Positions 21,403 through 34,700 of a stretch of 64,000 bases of DNA are shown one piece after another. This stretch comes from Liolophura sinensis (taxonomy: Eukaryota; Mollusca; Polyplacophora; Chitonida; Chitonidae). Below the pieces are notes generated by a model that was given only the letters and a program-made list of their open reading frames with translations, was not told the origin of the DNA and searched no databases. Made by a program: the position numbers and the translations under genes. Each line of letters begins with the position of its first letter. Within the stretch, counting starts at the first letter, position 1. The DNA lies in assembly GCF_032854445.1 (NCBI RefSeq), contig NC_088297.1, forward strand, positions 14,559,335 through 14,623,334, given 5' to 3'.

Positions 21403-24400
21403 ATGGCGGACGGCGAAGTAGGTGATTTGTCGGCTGATCAGACGGAAAAGTTGTTACAGTTCCAGGTATGTGGCAATAACGATCTATTTTAGCAAGCGCG
21501 TGGCTCTGGGAACCTGAGTTCTGCCGGAATCCCGGAAAATTAGCGTTCGTTCATTGACTGATTTAATGTGAATTATCGGCGTTTACCTTTGACGTTGCTG
21601 TTGTTGTTGTAAAATGTCTCGTCACTGTGCATGACAGCTGGGCAGGTGCAACATAAATTCTAAGAACCGGATATTGCAAGTACTGTGGCAATATTAGAAG
21701 CTTGTACATGGGAGAGCCCTTGTATATTTTGTCGCAGTTCATCTTTCCATTTGCGGAAATAAAGATTGAATCTAGACCGGAACATTGGAATTAGAGGAAA
21801 AACACGTTTGTGACGTTTAGTTTTAGTCATTGTGGTATAGTTGTAGTCGCGTAAGGTAACACTGGGCCTATAGTGTGTGCAAGTGTGCTAATGTTTCAAG
21901 AGAATAAATGATTTCATCACATTGAAAGTTTTTGATACCAATTAAATGGCCTATTCTTGGCAAGTAAGCTGCAAATAAACATTTTTTGAGGCCAAGAAAA
22001 TTATTTATCTGGCACATCAAGACCCGAAGAAATCATTGCTAAAGCTTTGGAATTCACAGCAAACTCACTTTTAGTTGGTTGTTGTGGAGGAAACATGTTT
22101 TACGTTGTCTGCTATTTTCGTTTCAATCTTGAAGAAAAAATTTCAGATTAATAGCTGATCTCTCAAGGGCAGTTGTACCAATACTTTGTCAGGGCGAGGT
22201 AGGTCCTAGTTGTATGGCATTTCAACCATATTGGGCATCAAGTACTGTAAACTAATCCGTAACATTCACCTACCCTAATTCCTCAACCTTTTTGCATGTG
22301 AAAGAGCAACTTTTGCAGCGCACTTTATCCACATTTTAATTCGATATTGGAGACAAAACTGCATTGGTTGCATTGGCCAGTTTCAGGCCTTCGCAAAAAG
22401 TATGACTTTATCAGTCAACACAGAATAATGGCTTTAGAATATGCTTAAATAAACACCTTGCAAACCTGCAAAATGGTTTAAGAATTACAGTAGTATTGTT
22501 AGCATGCAGAGATCCAAATGAAAAAAAAAATCAACTTAGCTTCATTTATATTCATCTGATGAAAGAATCTGCTTTAATCTATTCCATTGACAAAAATTCG
22601 AAAGGTGGCTTGTTTTAACAACAATGGCGAATTTTGGTGAGCCCATTTTATTGTTCATGTGTGGTAATGGAGGTGTTGAGGTTTTTGCATTCTTTTTTTT
22701 TCAACTGCTTTTCTTGATATGTAGCTTGTGGCAGCACCTCCAGGCCTAAATAGCCCCTGCAGAAGGACAATTTGTAGGTAATTTCTTTCAATATAAAAGT
22801 GCCTGCTTCGGGAGCAGTAGATCCAGGATCAATCCTGGGTCGAGTCACACCTAAGACTATAAAAAAGGAAGTTGTAACTCCCTCGCTTGGCGTTCAGCAT
22901 GATAGTGCAACGAATGGTTGACCCGTAACAGTATAATGGCTCAGTTGGGGCGGTTTACATGCCTTCCGTAAGTCGTCTCAGTGAGGCAGCACTAGATAAA
23001 AGAGCAGTGGAAATCCGTCCAGCAACAAGGAGGCACATTACATACACCATACGGATTCCTTCATCGTCATATGACTGAAAAATTGTTGAGTACGACGTTA
23101 AACCCCAAGCACTCATTCACTCACTCACTCACTCAATATAAAAGTGACAATTTCATCCACAATTGTAGCTGGTAGTTCTACATTGTGTTTGAATATATAA
23201 CGGAAATTCTGCCAAAAATCTCTCCTTCCTTCTGCTATTTATTCAATCTTTTTGATCCCATAGACTCTTCTACACAGATATTGCATAAGAGCTTGTGGCA
23301 CCCTGCTTCCTGTGCGGAGCAATGCAGCAGTCAAGAGGTAGTAGACTAAGATAAAAGCTTTTTTTTACACAGAAGTAGTCCAGAATGTATTATGCCACGC
23401 TTGATCTTGTTTTGCATTGTAACTCATGTCGCTGCACCATGGTGTTCAGATTTTAATACTTAAATACAGAAGGTATTAAAGCTTTGTTTCATCTTTACAG
23501 TTAATGCATTTTACCACCCGTGTTTTACCACCAGTTTGCATGGTATTGCTTTTGATAACAAACGTGGGATAAACAGATCAGGGTGATGGGCTGAAAATAC
23601 AAGTTATTTCACTGTGGTTGAACGTATGGGCAGTTGTAAAGTATAGGGTGCTGTCATTGTGTGCTGTTGACCAACTCTCGGATTTTTATTTTGAAAAACA
23701 GATTCTTTTATGAACGAAAGCATTTCCTTTACCACATGACCTAAACATCCCCCTAAACTTTATAGCTCCAGAATATATATAAAAATGATGTATTAAATTA
23801 TGAGCATATGCGTAAATGCAGCATTTTCATGAATTTTATATATTCTTAAAATAGACTCATGCACGGCATTAATAATTTAATAAAATTAAGAAATGTACAA
23901 TGCATCGTTTATGCTTTTGTTAGTTATCATCTGTAGATGCAAGCATCAAATGCTACAGTGTTCTAAATTATGATGTGAATGTTGGATATGATCTGAGCTC
24001 GTAGTGATGCAAAATGATGAGTGAAGATATTAAATTAGCAATAATTTTATGACATATTTGTTCACTCTATCCGTACCAAAGCTGTTTTTCATTGGAAGAG
24101 CTCATATTATCTTTGGGGTCCTTAAATAGTTTTATTTTCATTTGTTGATGGCCTAATGATTAGAGTTTCCGCTTTGAAGCCAGTAGACCTGGAATCTAAC
24201 CTGGGTCGGGTCACACCTTGAAATATGGCACTTGTTGCTACCTCCATTGGCGCTGAGCACTAGGAGTCCTGGTGTCAGTATAATGTGACTGGGTGGGGTG
24301 TCATGTTTGATGTCTTCGGCATGATACTTCAGTTTGGCGTAATGGACTTGCGCGGCCACAAGATGACTCTGTATATGTACACACATCTAATGACTCATCG

Positions 24401-25726
24401 TCACATGATTCAAAACCTGTTTAGGACAAAAATTAGGACAGTAAACCCCTAGCATATATATACATACAATGTATGAAATAGTTAACTTTCTGTACCTTTT
24501 TTTTCAGGATTTAACAGGAATAGAGGATATTCAAAGATGTCGGGAAATATTACAGAGACATAACTGGGACATTGAGGTAGTTCTCTTCATTTTCTTTGTT
24601 TGAAAAGGCTAAATCATGATATATGTAAGAGAAAGAATTCTGTTTGTTACTTCATTATAATGAAAAGACTTTTATGTTTGTCACATCATGATAAGAGAAA
24701 AACTGTTACATTTGTTACATCATGATAAGAGAAAAACGGTTATGTTTCGTACATCATGATAAGAGAAAAACGGTTATGTTTGTTACACCATGATAAGAGA
24801 AAAACGGTAATGTTTGTTACATGATGATAAGATGAAAACAGTTATGTTTGTTACATCATGATAAGAGAAAAACTGTTATATTTGTTACATCATAAGTGAA
24901 AAATGGGTATGTTTGTTACAACATAAGTGAAAAACAGTTATGTTTGTTACATGATAAGAGGAAAACAGTTATGTTTGTCACATCATGATTTGAGAAAAAC
25001 TGTTACATTTGTTACATCATGATAAGAGGAAAACAGTTATGTTTGTTACATCATGATAAGAGGAAAACAGTTATGTTTGTTACATCATGATAAGAGGAAA
25101 ACAGTTATATTTGTTACATCATGATGAGAGAAAAACAGTAATGTTTGTAGCATCATGATGGAGAAAAATGGCTATATTTGTAACATCATGAGAGAAAAAG
25201 GGTTGTGTTTGTTACATTATAAAGAAAAGCAGCTATGTTGTAACATCATGATAAGAGAAAAATGGTAATGTTTGTTACATTATGATAAGAGGAAAACAGT
25301 TATATGTGTTGCATCATGATAAGAGAAAAAGGGTTATGCTTGTTACCTCATAGAGAAAAGCGGGTATGTTCGTAACATCATGATAAGAGAAAATTGGTAA
25401 TGTTTGTTACATCATCTTGAAAGAAGAATGTTACAATTGTTACATCATGATAATAGAACACTTGGTTATGTTGGTTACGTTTGTTGTTCTGTTGAATATG
25501 TTACATAACATACATCATGAAAAGAGAAAGACCATTACATTTGTTACCATCTTTTTCAGGTGGCTGTACAGGACACGTTCAATGAGAGAGAGGGAGCCCC
25601 TTCAGTGTTTACCCCACCCCAGCGACAGGACCCTCGCCTCCCACCCATGAATCTTCAGCCCTCAGACCAAAGGTAAGTTTTCATGAAAAATTGACTCTTA
25701 CAATTGTTTATTTGTGGGTGTGTGTA

Positions 25727-25774
<48 letters not shown>

Positions 25775-28700
25775 GAAGAGACTATACCAAAGAGTTATCA
25801 CAGCTTTTTGGTTTAAGCAATTCTAGGTGAACTTTTTGTAATTTTCTTCTTCAAAATATGCACTTTCAGAAAATGTCACCTTCATTGATATTGTAGTAAT
25901 TTATTTTTTTAGCAGTTCACATTTTGACTCAGACTATGAAAGTTAAAGCATGGACGGAAATTATTGAGCATGACCGTATGTTTGATACTCATTTACTTTC
26001 ACTTTCTGTTTACAGAGTATTCACAATACAGGGACGCAGGCCTGAGGGTTTTTTCCAGTGGAGCTACTTCCTCCTCCTCCTTCCATTTAGATTTTTATAT
26101 AGTACAATAGCTGATATATTTAGATTTGCATGTAAGTATCTGTAGCTATTATTAGTTTATTTATTATTGATCTGTTGTAAATTCTTCAGACTTTTTGTAT
26201 GTTTGCAAGGTGTTTATTTAAGCATATTCTGTGGACATTAGTCTGTGTAGACTGATAAAATTATACTTTTTTGCGAAGCCTTGAACTGGCCAATCCAACC
26301 AGTGTAGTTTGTCTTCAAAATCAAATGCACTTCGGGAGCGGTAGATCTAGGGTCAATCCTGGCTAGTCATACCTAACACCCTAAAAGAGGAAGTTGTAAC
26401 TTCCTTAACATGAAGGGGATATTGCAACGACTGGTTTACCCATATCAGTATAATGGCTCGGGCGGGGTGGCTTACTTGCCTTTGGTAAGGCGTCTCAGTA
26501 AAGCAGCACTAGATACATGTAAAAGAGCCATGGAAATCTGTCCTGCAACAAGGAGGTGCATTACAAGCACTGTAAGGAATACTTCGTCGTCATATGACGG
26601 AAACATTTGTTAAGTATGATGTTAAACCCCAAGCACTCAAGATCAAATGAAAAAAGTGTATGAATTGCACAGAAAGTTGCTCTTTTATAGGCGTAAAGGT
26701 TGAGGAATTAGGGTAATTACCTAGATACAGTTTGTTTCTGTGTGATTATGTTGGATGCAAGTGTGGAACATAGCTCAGGGATTAAATGCACAATTCTTGA
26801 TTGCAGGCACAAAGTTTCCAGGCTCAATCCCAGCCTCGGGCAGGGTATTTCTCGGTTCTCTCCTCCTGATAGTTTTGGGGGCTACCAGTGACCCTCATGG
26901 AATCGTTTGTAGATATTTATTCAATGAAAACCACTTGTTTACCACTGACATGATTAATTCCTGGACTTACAGGCAAAGAAAACACTAAAATGAGATATGA
27001 AATCAGATGAAAAAAAACCATAAAACACTGTCAAAGAAAATAGAGCGATTTATATTTTTTTAAAATTTTTTTCAATCAAGGAAAATGGTTTTAAAATGTC
27101 AGATTCTGCTGTAGGCTGTACTGACCCAGAGGGTATCAGAGGTGTCACATCTTATCTTTTGCTTGAAACAGTGCGTTTCAAGGTTCATTCTGTGAATACA
27201 TCCATGGATCTATATGTATACTATATATAGTTTGAATGATGAAATTTGCCAGTCTGTTCGTGTGCCGCGTGGCAAAACCGAATGTGACATCACTGGTCAC
27301 AGTATGGTCAGAATTCAAAGTTTTATATACATTTTTCTAGGATTCAATAACTAAATCACCCCATTGTATTAATTAAAGTTAGTGAAAAAAAAAAGTGTGG
27401 GTCGGGGAATGGGTGCATACTAAGCTGGTTCCGTGGTCCCAGTGTTTAGCGTTAAAGTTCACTGATAAGGTCTGAAAATTTCAGACCATTGACGAAGAAT
27501 ATGCATAAAATTAGAGGGATTATTAAGAGATATTAATATTCTCAAACATAATATTGGCATAATTTCATCATTTCTCATTAAACTTTAATCTTTGTTTTTA
27601 TCGTTCCTTTTCATGTGTGGTTTAAATTTCTGTAACTTATGTTTTCAGATCGTTTAGTTAGACCAGATCCTAGAAGAAGTAAGTATTTTCAAATTGATAT
27701 TTTATAGAAAATGATACAGTGTGTACCTGTATCTCTGCTCAAGCATGCTTCAAATATATGCAGTAATATTATGAAAATAATGTTATTTAAAATTACTGCT
27801 CATCACTGAGAGGTTAGAGGAAAGAAACAAGGCTGGTTGGCCAGATGTCCGTATAATGTGACTGTGTGGGATGTCTTCAGTATGATACCTAAGTGGCAGC
27901 AGCACTTTGGCGACATGGACCTGTCACAAGAAGACACACATATATATATATATACACACACACCTAATAACTCCTCATTGCCATATGTCTGAAAAACTAG
28001 CCTTATGTCCTTTTAAATATGAATTACATCACCTACTTCCTGTTTTACACTATATTAATCTTACAGCTTTTCTCCCTCTTTTTCTTCCTTACAGTCCTGA
28101 ATCACCTAAAACTTTGCCTGTGATTCTCTTATTTCTAACTGGAGATCTATTCCTAGAAAGCAGCTGTGAGGTTGTGGGTGGAACATCTAATGATAACCTA
28201 CTCAGTACTGGAAAAATTAATGTGTCAAGACTATTTGTGACATTTTATAACATACATTTGCCTTCAAAAATGCACATTTTTTTTGAGTGAAATTTTAGGT
28301 CAAATTTTCTAACTTCAGAATATATGAAGTAAGATAATCTGTCCAACAGGTGTCCATGCTGGCCTGTGGATTTGGAACATGTATAGACTGAACATAAGTG
28401 TTTCCTAATACATTTACATGTACCCTGTACGTGGGAATATCTGCCAGCAACCTGCGGAGGGTCATGGGTTTCCCCCCACCATAATGCTGGCCCCTGTCGT
28501 ATAAGTGAAATATTCTTGAGTACGGTGTGAAACACCAATCAAATAATACATGTTCCCCAACAGATCACAGTACCGAGATGATGTGATGGGGTCCGTCTAA
28601 GTCTCCTCTTCTTCTTTTGTAAGTCTCCTCATGAACATTGCACATATCAAATTTATACAATGTAATACTTTTTGTCTAACAATACTCAGACTTCCTTATG

Positions 28701-31700
28701 CCTGTAACACTTATCACGTGTAATTTCACTAAATCACCCCACTGTATTAATTAAAGTTAGTGAAAAGTCTTCTTTTTTTTTTAAATCGTTTTTCTAATCA
28801 CATTTCTGACTTTTTTCTGACGCACGATTTTTCATCAACTCATTACCTTTGTGTAGACTAAGTACAGTGGGTACAGCACTGCGATTAGTTGATGGAAAAT
28901 ATGATGAAATTATATGTGATTTACTGTAATACCCATGAGCTTATTAACGAGTTCAAATGTATGAACTTCAACATATCATGAACTCATTCTGCTGGTAACA
29001 AATGTTACAAAGGTTTGAGCTCTGTTGTTCCTATTTTATTACAGTAATTCATCAACCTTTGCGCATGTTTGCAAGGTGTTTATTCCTGCATATTTTGAAG
29101 GCATTTTTCTGTGTAGACTGATACAATTACATTTTTTATGAAGCCCTGAAATTTGGCCAATACAACCAATGTACCTTGGTCTCTAAAATCAACTTCAAAA
29201 TTTGCATAAACTTCACTGAAAGTTGCTCTTTCATATCCGAAAAGGTTGAGGAATGTGTGTGTGTTCATAAAGCCTGTATGTAGTACACAAGCACTACAAC
29301 ATCACAGAAGAAAGTGATTCGCTCCACTGCGTGACCTGTTTGTGCGGCTTGTCCTCAAGTCTGTCATTTGTGTTGTATGTTATAGTTGTCACAGACCCTG
29401 TAGGAGATGTAGTGTCGTTTATTCACGTGTTTGAGGAGCAGTTTGGAACAGCTCACCCCACCTTTTATCAGGGAACATATAGTCAGGTAAGTACAGTGGT
29501 AGGGTGCAATTTTTATTTGCTCAGTTGGTTAGTGCGCTAGCGCGGTGTAATGACCCAGGGGCATCTCACCAATGTGGTCACTGTGAGTTCAAGTCCAGCT
29601 CATGCTGACTTCCTCTCCAGCCGTGCTTGGGAAGGTCTGTCAGCAACCAGCGGATGGTTGTGGGTGTCCCCCAGGCTCTGCCCGGTTTCCTCCCACCATA
29701 ATGCTGGCTGCCTTCATATAAATGAAATATTCTTGATTACGGCATAAAACACCAATCAAATAAATAAATAAATAAATACATTTTTTTTTTTCTTATTGCT
29801 GAAAAGGAATATCTATGAGCTGTAACAAAGCAAAATAATTTATATCTTCTTGACAACTGTCAAACTGTGGAGAGAAATAAACACGCAGCATAAAGGCCAA
29901 CAAAACCTGCATAATACTCTGATGCATACGGCCTGCACTCGCAACGCTCCACATATATTAAATTAAAAATATCTGATGTGGAATGTTGTGTTTGTTGTCA
30001 AGCTGAGAGGTAAGACCACAGTTGACACCTGTTTTGAACTGCAGACATCGTTTGGAAAGGTCTTATTGGACTTGGTATGAAAACGGTGTATAGTTGTGGC
30101 CGTGGCTGTGATACTTAGCCAGCGCACCATAAAGATAAGAGTTGAAAAACCCTAATTTTTTAGCCGCCTCTACAGCCAACATTTTGAAACTTTCTGAGAT
30201 AACTATAGAGTCTAGAGAAATAACTTTGAAGCTTGCATCCCGAGGGACACAAAAAGTCATTTTTAGAGATCAAAAAGATTGAAGATCTGCAGTAGCTGCC
30301 TGGGGCCACAGGTACTGTATTGGGTGGGTTTATATTCTGTATTGAGCTCTGCATTCTGCAGTTTACTCTTCACTGGATTTACATGCATTTCATGATCTCC
30401 TGTTTGCAGGCATTAAATGATGCTAAGCGAGAGCTGCGGTTTCTCTGTGTCTATCTCCATGGAGATGACCATCAGGATACCCCAACTTTCTGCAGGTGGG
30501 TAATCAACAGCTGTTCCCCTTTAATACTCCGCATAATGAACTGTTAAACTACATGTAAAAATTGTATTTTAGCAAAAGTTTAGCAATTTTCAAGTGACAC
30601 ATTTTGTTGATTCTGATTGACCAGCTTAGATAGCACAGTTGGTAGAGCGTCCACTTCAGAAGCGGTAGATCCAGGGTCAATCCTAGGTCGAGTCAAACCT
30701 AAAACCTTAAAAGAGAAAGTTGTAACTTCCTCACTTGGCGTTCAGCATGAAGGGGATAGTGCAAAAACTGGTTGACCCGTATCAGTATAATGGCTCGGGT
30801 GGGGCGGCTTACTTGCCTTCGGTAAGTCATCTCAGTGAAGCAGCACTAGATAAAAGAGTGGTGGAAATCCGTCCTGCAACAAGGAGGCACATTACATACA
30901 CTCTTAGGATTCCTTCTTCGCCATATGACTGAAAAATTGTTAAGTACGACTTTGAAACCCCAAGCACTCACTCACTCACTCACTGATTCTCATTGATTCA
31001 TTCACCTTGTAGGGCAACTTAAGAGTTTTTTGTGAAGTCTGATTAATTTCTTATCAGAAAAAAGCGTTTGATTAAAAGTATAATTTGTAAGGTGCATATG
31101 GGTGTGTGTTGTTAAGGACTGCTTAACCCCCTGTGTGGTGCATGTGGGTGTGTGTTGTTAAGGACTGCTTAACCCCCTGTGTGGTGCATGTGGGTGTGTG
31201 TTGTTAAGGACTGCTTAACCCCCTGTGTGGTGCATGTGGGTGTGTGTTGTTAAGGACTGCTTAACCCCCTGTGTGGTGCATGTGGGTGTGTGTTGTTAAG
31301 GACTGCTTAACCCCCTGTGTGGTGCATGTGGGTGTGTGTTGTTAAGGACTGCTTAACCCCCCTGTGTGGTGCATGTGGGTGTGTGTTGTTAAGGACTGCT
31401 TAACTCCCTGTGTGGTGCATGTGGGTGTGTGTTGTTAAGGACTGCTTAACCCCCATGTGTGGTGCATGTGGGTGTGTGTTGTTAAGGACTACTTAACTCC
31501 CTGTGTGGTGCATGTGGGTGTGTGTTGTTAAGGACTGCTTAACCCCCATGTGTGGTGCATGTGGGTGTGTGTTGTTAAGGACTACTTAACTCCCTGTGTG
31601 GTGCATGTGGGTGTGTGTTGTTAAGGACTGCTTAACCCCCATGTGTGGTGCATGTGGGTGTGTGTTGTTAAGGACTACTTAACTCCCTGTGTGGTGCATG

Positions 31701-34700
31701 TGGGTGTGTGTTGTTAAGGACTGCTTAACCCCCATGTGTGGTGCATGTGGGTGTGTGTTGTTAAGGACTGCTTAACCCCCCTGTGTGGTGCATGTGGGTG
31801 TGTGTTGTTAAGGACTGCTTAACCCCCTGTGTGGTGCATGTGGGTGTGTGTTGTTAAGGACTGCTTAACCCCCTGTGTGGTGCATGTGGGTGTGTGTTGT
31901 TAAGGACTGCTTAACCCCCCTGTGTGGTGCATGTGGGTGTGTGTTGTTAAGGACTGCTTAACTCCCTGTGTGGTGCATGTGGGTGTGTGTTGTTAAGGAC
32001 TGCTTAACCCCCATGTGTGGTGCATGTGGGTGTGTGTTGTTAAGGACTACTTAACTCCCTGTGTGGTGCATGTGGGTGTGTGTTGTTAAGGACTGCTTAA
32101 CCCCCATGTGTGGTGCATGTGGGTGTGTGTTGTTAAGGACTACTTAACTCCCTGTGTGGTGCATGTGGGTGTGTGTTGTTAAGGACTGCTTAACCCCCAT
32201 GTGTGGTGCATGTGGGTGTGTGTTGTTAAGGACTGCTTAACCCCCCTGTGTGGTGCATGTGGGTGTGTGTTGTTAAGGACTGCTTAACCCCCTGTGTGGT
32301 GCATGTGGGTGTGTGTTGTTAAGGACTGCTTAACCCCCTGTGTGGTGCATGTGGGTGTGTGTTGTTAAGGACTGCTTAACCCCCCTGTGTGGTGCATGTG
32401 GGTGTGTGTTGTTAAGGACTACTTAACTCCCTGTGTGGTGCATGTGGGTGTGTGTTGTTAAGGACTGCTTAACCCCCATGTGTGGTGCATGTGGGTGTGT
32501 GTTGTTAAGGACTACTTAACTCCCTGTGTGGTGCATGTGGGTGTGTGTTGTTAAGGACTGCTTAACCCCCATGTGTGGTGCATGTGGGTGTGTGTTGTTA
32601 AGGACTACTTAACTCCCTGTGTGGTGCATGTGGGTGTGTGTTGTTAAGGACTGCTTAACCCCCATGTGTGGTGCATGTGGGTGTGTGTTGTTAAGGACTG
32701 CTTAACCCCCATGTGTGGTGCATGTGGGTGTGTGTTGTTAAGGACTACTTAACTCCCTGTGTGGTGCATGTGGGTGTGTGTTGTTAAGGACTGCTTAACC
32801 CCCTGTGTGGTGCATGTGGGTGTGTGTTGTTAAGGACTGCTTAACCCCCTGTGTGATGCATGTGGGTGTGTGTTGTTAAGGACTGCTTAACCCCCTGTGT
32901 GGTGCATGTGGGTGTGTGTTGTTAAGGACTGCTTAACCCCCCTGTGTGGTGCATGTGGGTGTGTGTTGTTAAGGACTGCTTAACCCCCCTGTGTGGTACA
33001 TGAAGATTTAACATAACTTGTTACTCAGTATCATAAAAGCCCACAATGCATTTGTACTGGCACACTTTTCAGGTTTTAATGACACACAGTTCTCAAAAGT
33101 ATGTATTGCCCGGGCCCCCGAAGCCCATGGCGCCCCTCTCCAAAATCATCAGGGGGCGATAACTTGTTACTACTAATGTCTGAGAGAGAGTTAACAAATG
33201 TCTGAGAGAGAGTTAACAAACTTTCACTTGCACCGTCTTTTACACTTGGTTTCTGATGTCACAGGACTAGAAAACACTGATCATCAGCTGCTGACAAGTG
33301 AATTTTGAGTTTGCAGGCTTGGAATGAGCAGTTGCTGCTTTGACTTAGGCTTTAAGTCAGGAGGTTTATCAGGTGGCTGGTGATCAAATGGCAGTGGTGG
33401 GCAGTGGTTTCCTCCAGGCATTCTGGTTTCCTCCACCCATAAACCTGACTGGCATTTATATTAATGCCACTCCAATTTAGATTGACCTGTCCCGATAGCA
33501 CAGTTGGTAGAGCGTCCAAGTCCAGAGCAGTAGATCCAGGGTCAATCCTGGGTTGTGTCACACCCAAGACCTTAAGAAGGAGGAAGTTGTAATTTCCTTG
33601 CTTGGCGCTCAGCATTAAAAGGATAGTGCAACGACTGGTTGACCCGTATCCGTGTAATGACGCGGGCGGAGCGGCTTACTTTCCTGGGGTAATTCACCTC
33701 AGTGAAGCAGCACTAGGTGAAAGAGCGGTGAAAATCCGTCCTGCAACAAGGAGGCACATCACATGCACTCTAAGGATTCCTTAATCGTCACATAATTGTT
33801 AAGTACGACGTTAAACCCCAAGCTCACTCACTCACCCCATTTTAAATTGTTGTCTTATGGGCAGAATAAATCTTTTTCTTATGTTGGAGTAGAGTATAAA
33901 TACAAAAATGAAGCTTAAAATTCATGTAATTTGTGGGAAATGTGGACTGCCCCAACTGTTTTTTTTTTCTGTTGGAGACATGTTTACGTGATCAGGAAGT
34001 CTTGAAAATGGGAAAATCATAAATATATCTAGATCAGACAAAATAAAAAGGTGGATTGTTTAGTGTCAGATCGCCTATGAAACATAAAATAAAATTGGTT
34101 TTGCTTAAATGAGAAATTGTTGAAGTTTGAAAAAGTAAAAGTAAAATGTTTTTTTTTTTTTGTATTGCAGGGAAACCCTGGGGAGCACAGAAGTAATAGA
34201 TTTCATCAATAGCACAATGTTATTTTGGGCCTGTAATGTCAACAGTCCTGAGGGGTACAGAGGTAAGTTATATCCCAGGAGGCTCTAAATGGCTGATTAC
34301 TGACCACAGGACATCTTTTTGAGCCAAGCAACCATTAGAGTGCTGACGCGGCACAAGGCCCCAGGAGCCTTTTACCAATGCAGTCACTATGTGTTCAAGT
34401 CCAGCTTATGCTTGCTTCCACTGCGGCTGTACGTGGGAAGGTCAGCCAGCAATGTGGATGGTGGTGGGTTTCCTTTGGGCCTTGTCTGGTTTCCTCCCAT
34501 CATAATGCTGGGCGCCGTTGCATGAGTTAGTGAAACATTTTTGAGTATGGTATAAAACACCAATTAAAACTCATAAGTAAAATGTGTAATGTCGTATACA
34601 CACTGAACTTGCAAATTAGTGAACTTGTAAACATTTGGGAAATTTTGTTGCTTTATTTGTACTTTGAGCAGTTCCATTTTCCACCCTTGAAACTGACTAC

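Noticed and set aside
26755..26905. tRNA-like 'catagctcagggattaaatg' with 'ggctcaatcccagcc'
   Set aside because: Suggestive of another SINE head, but a single copy here and no proper body or TSD, so not annotated.
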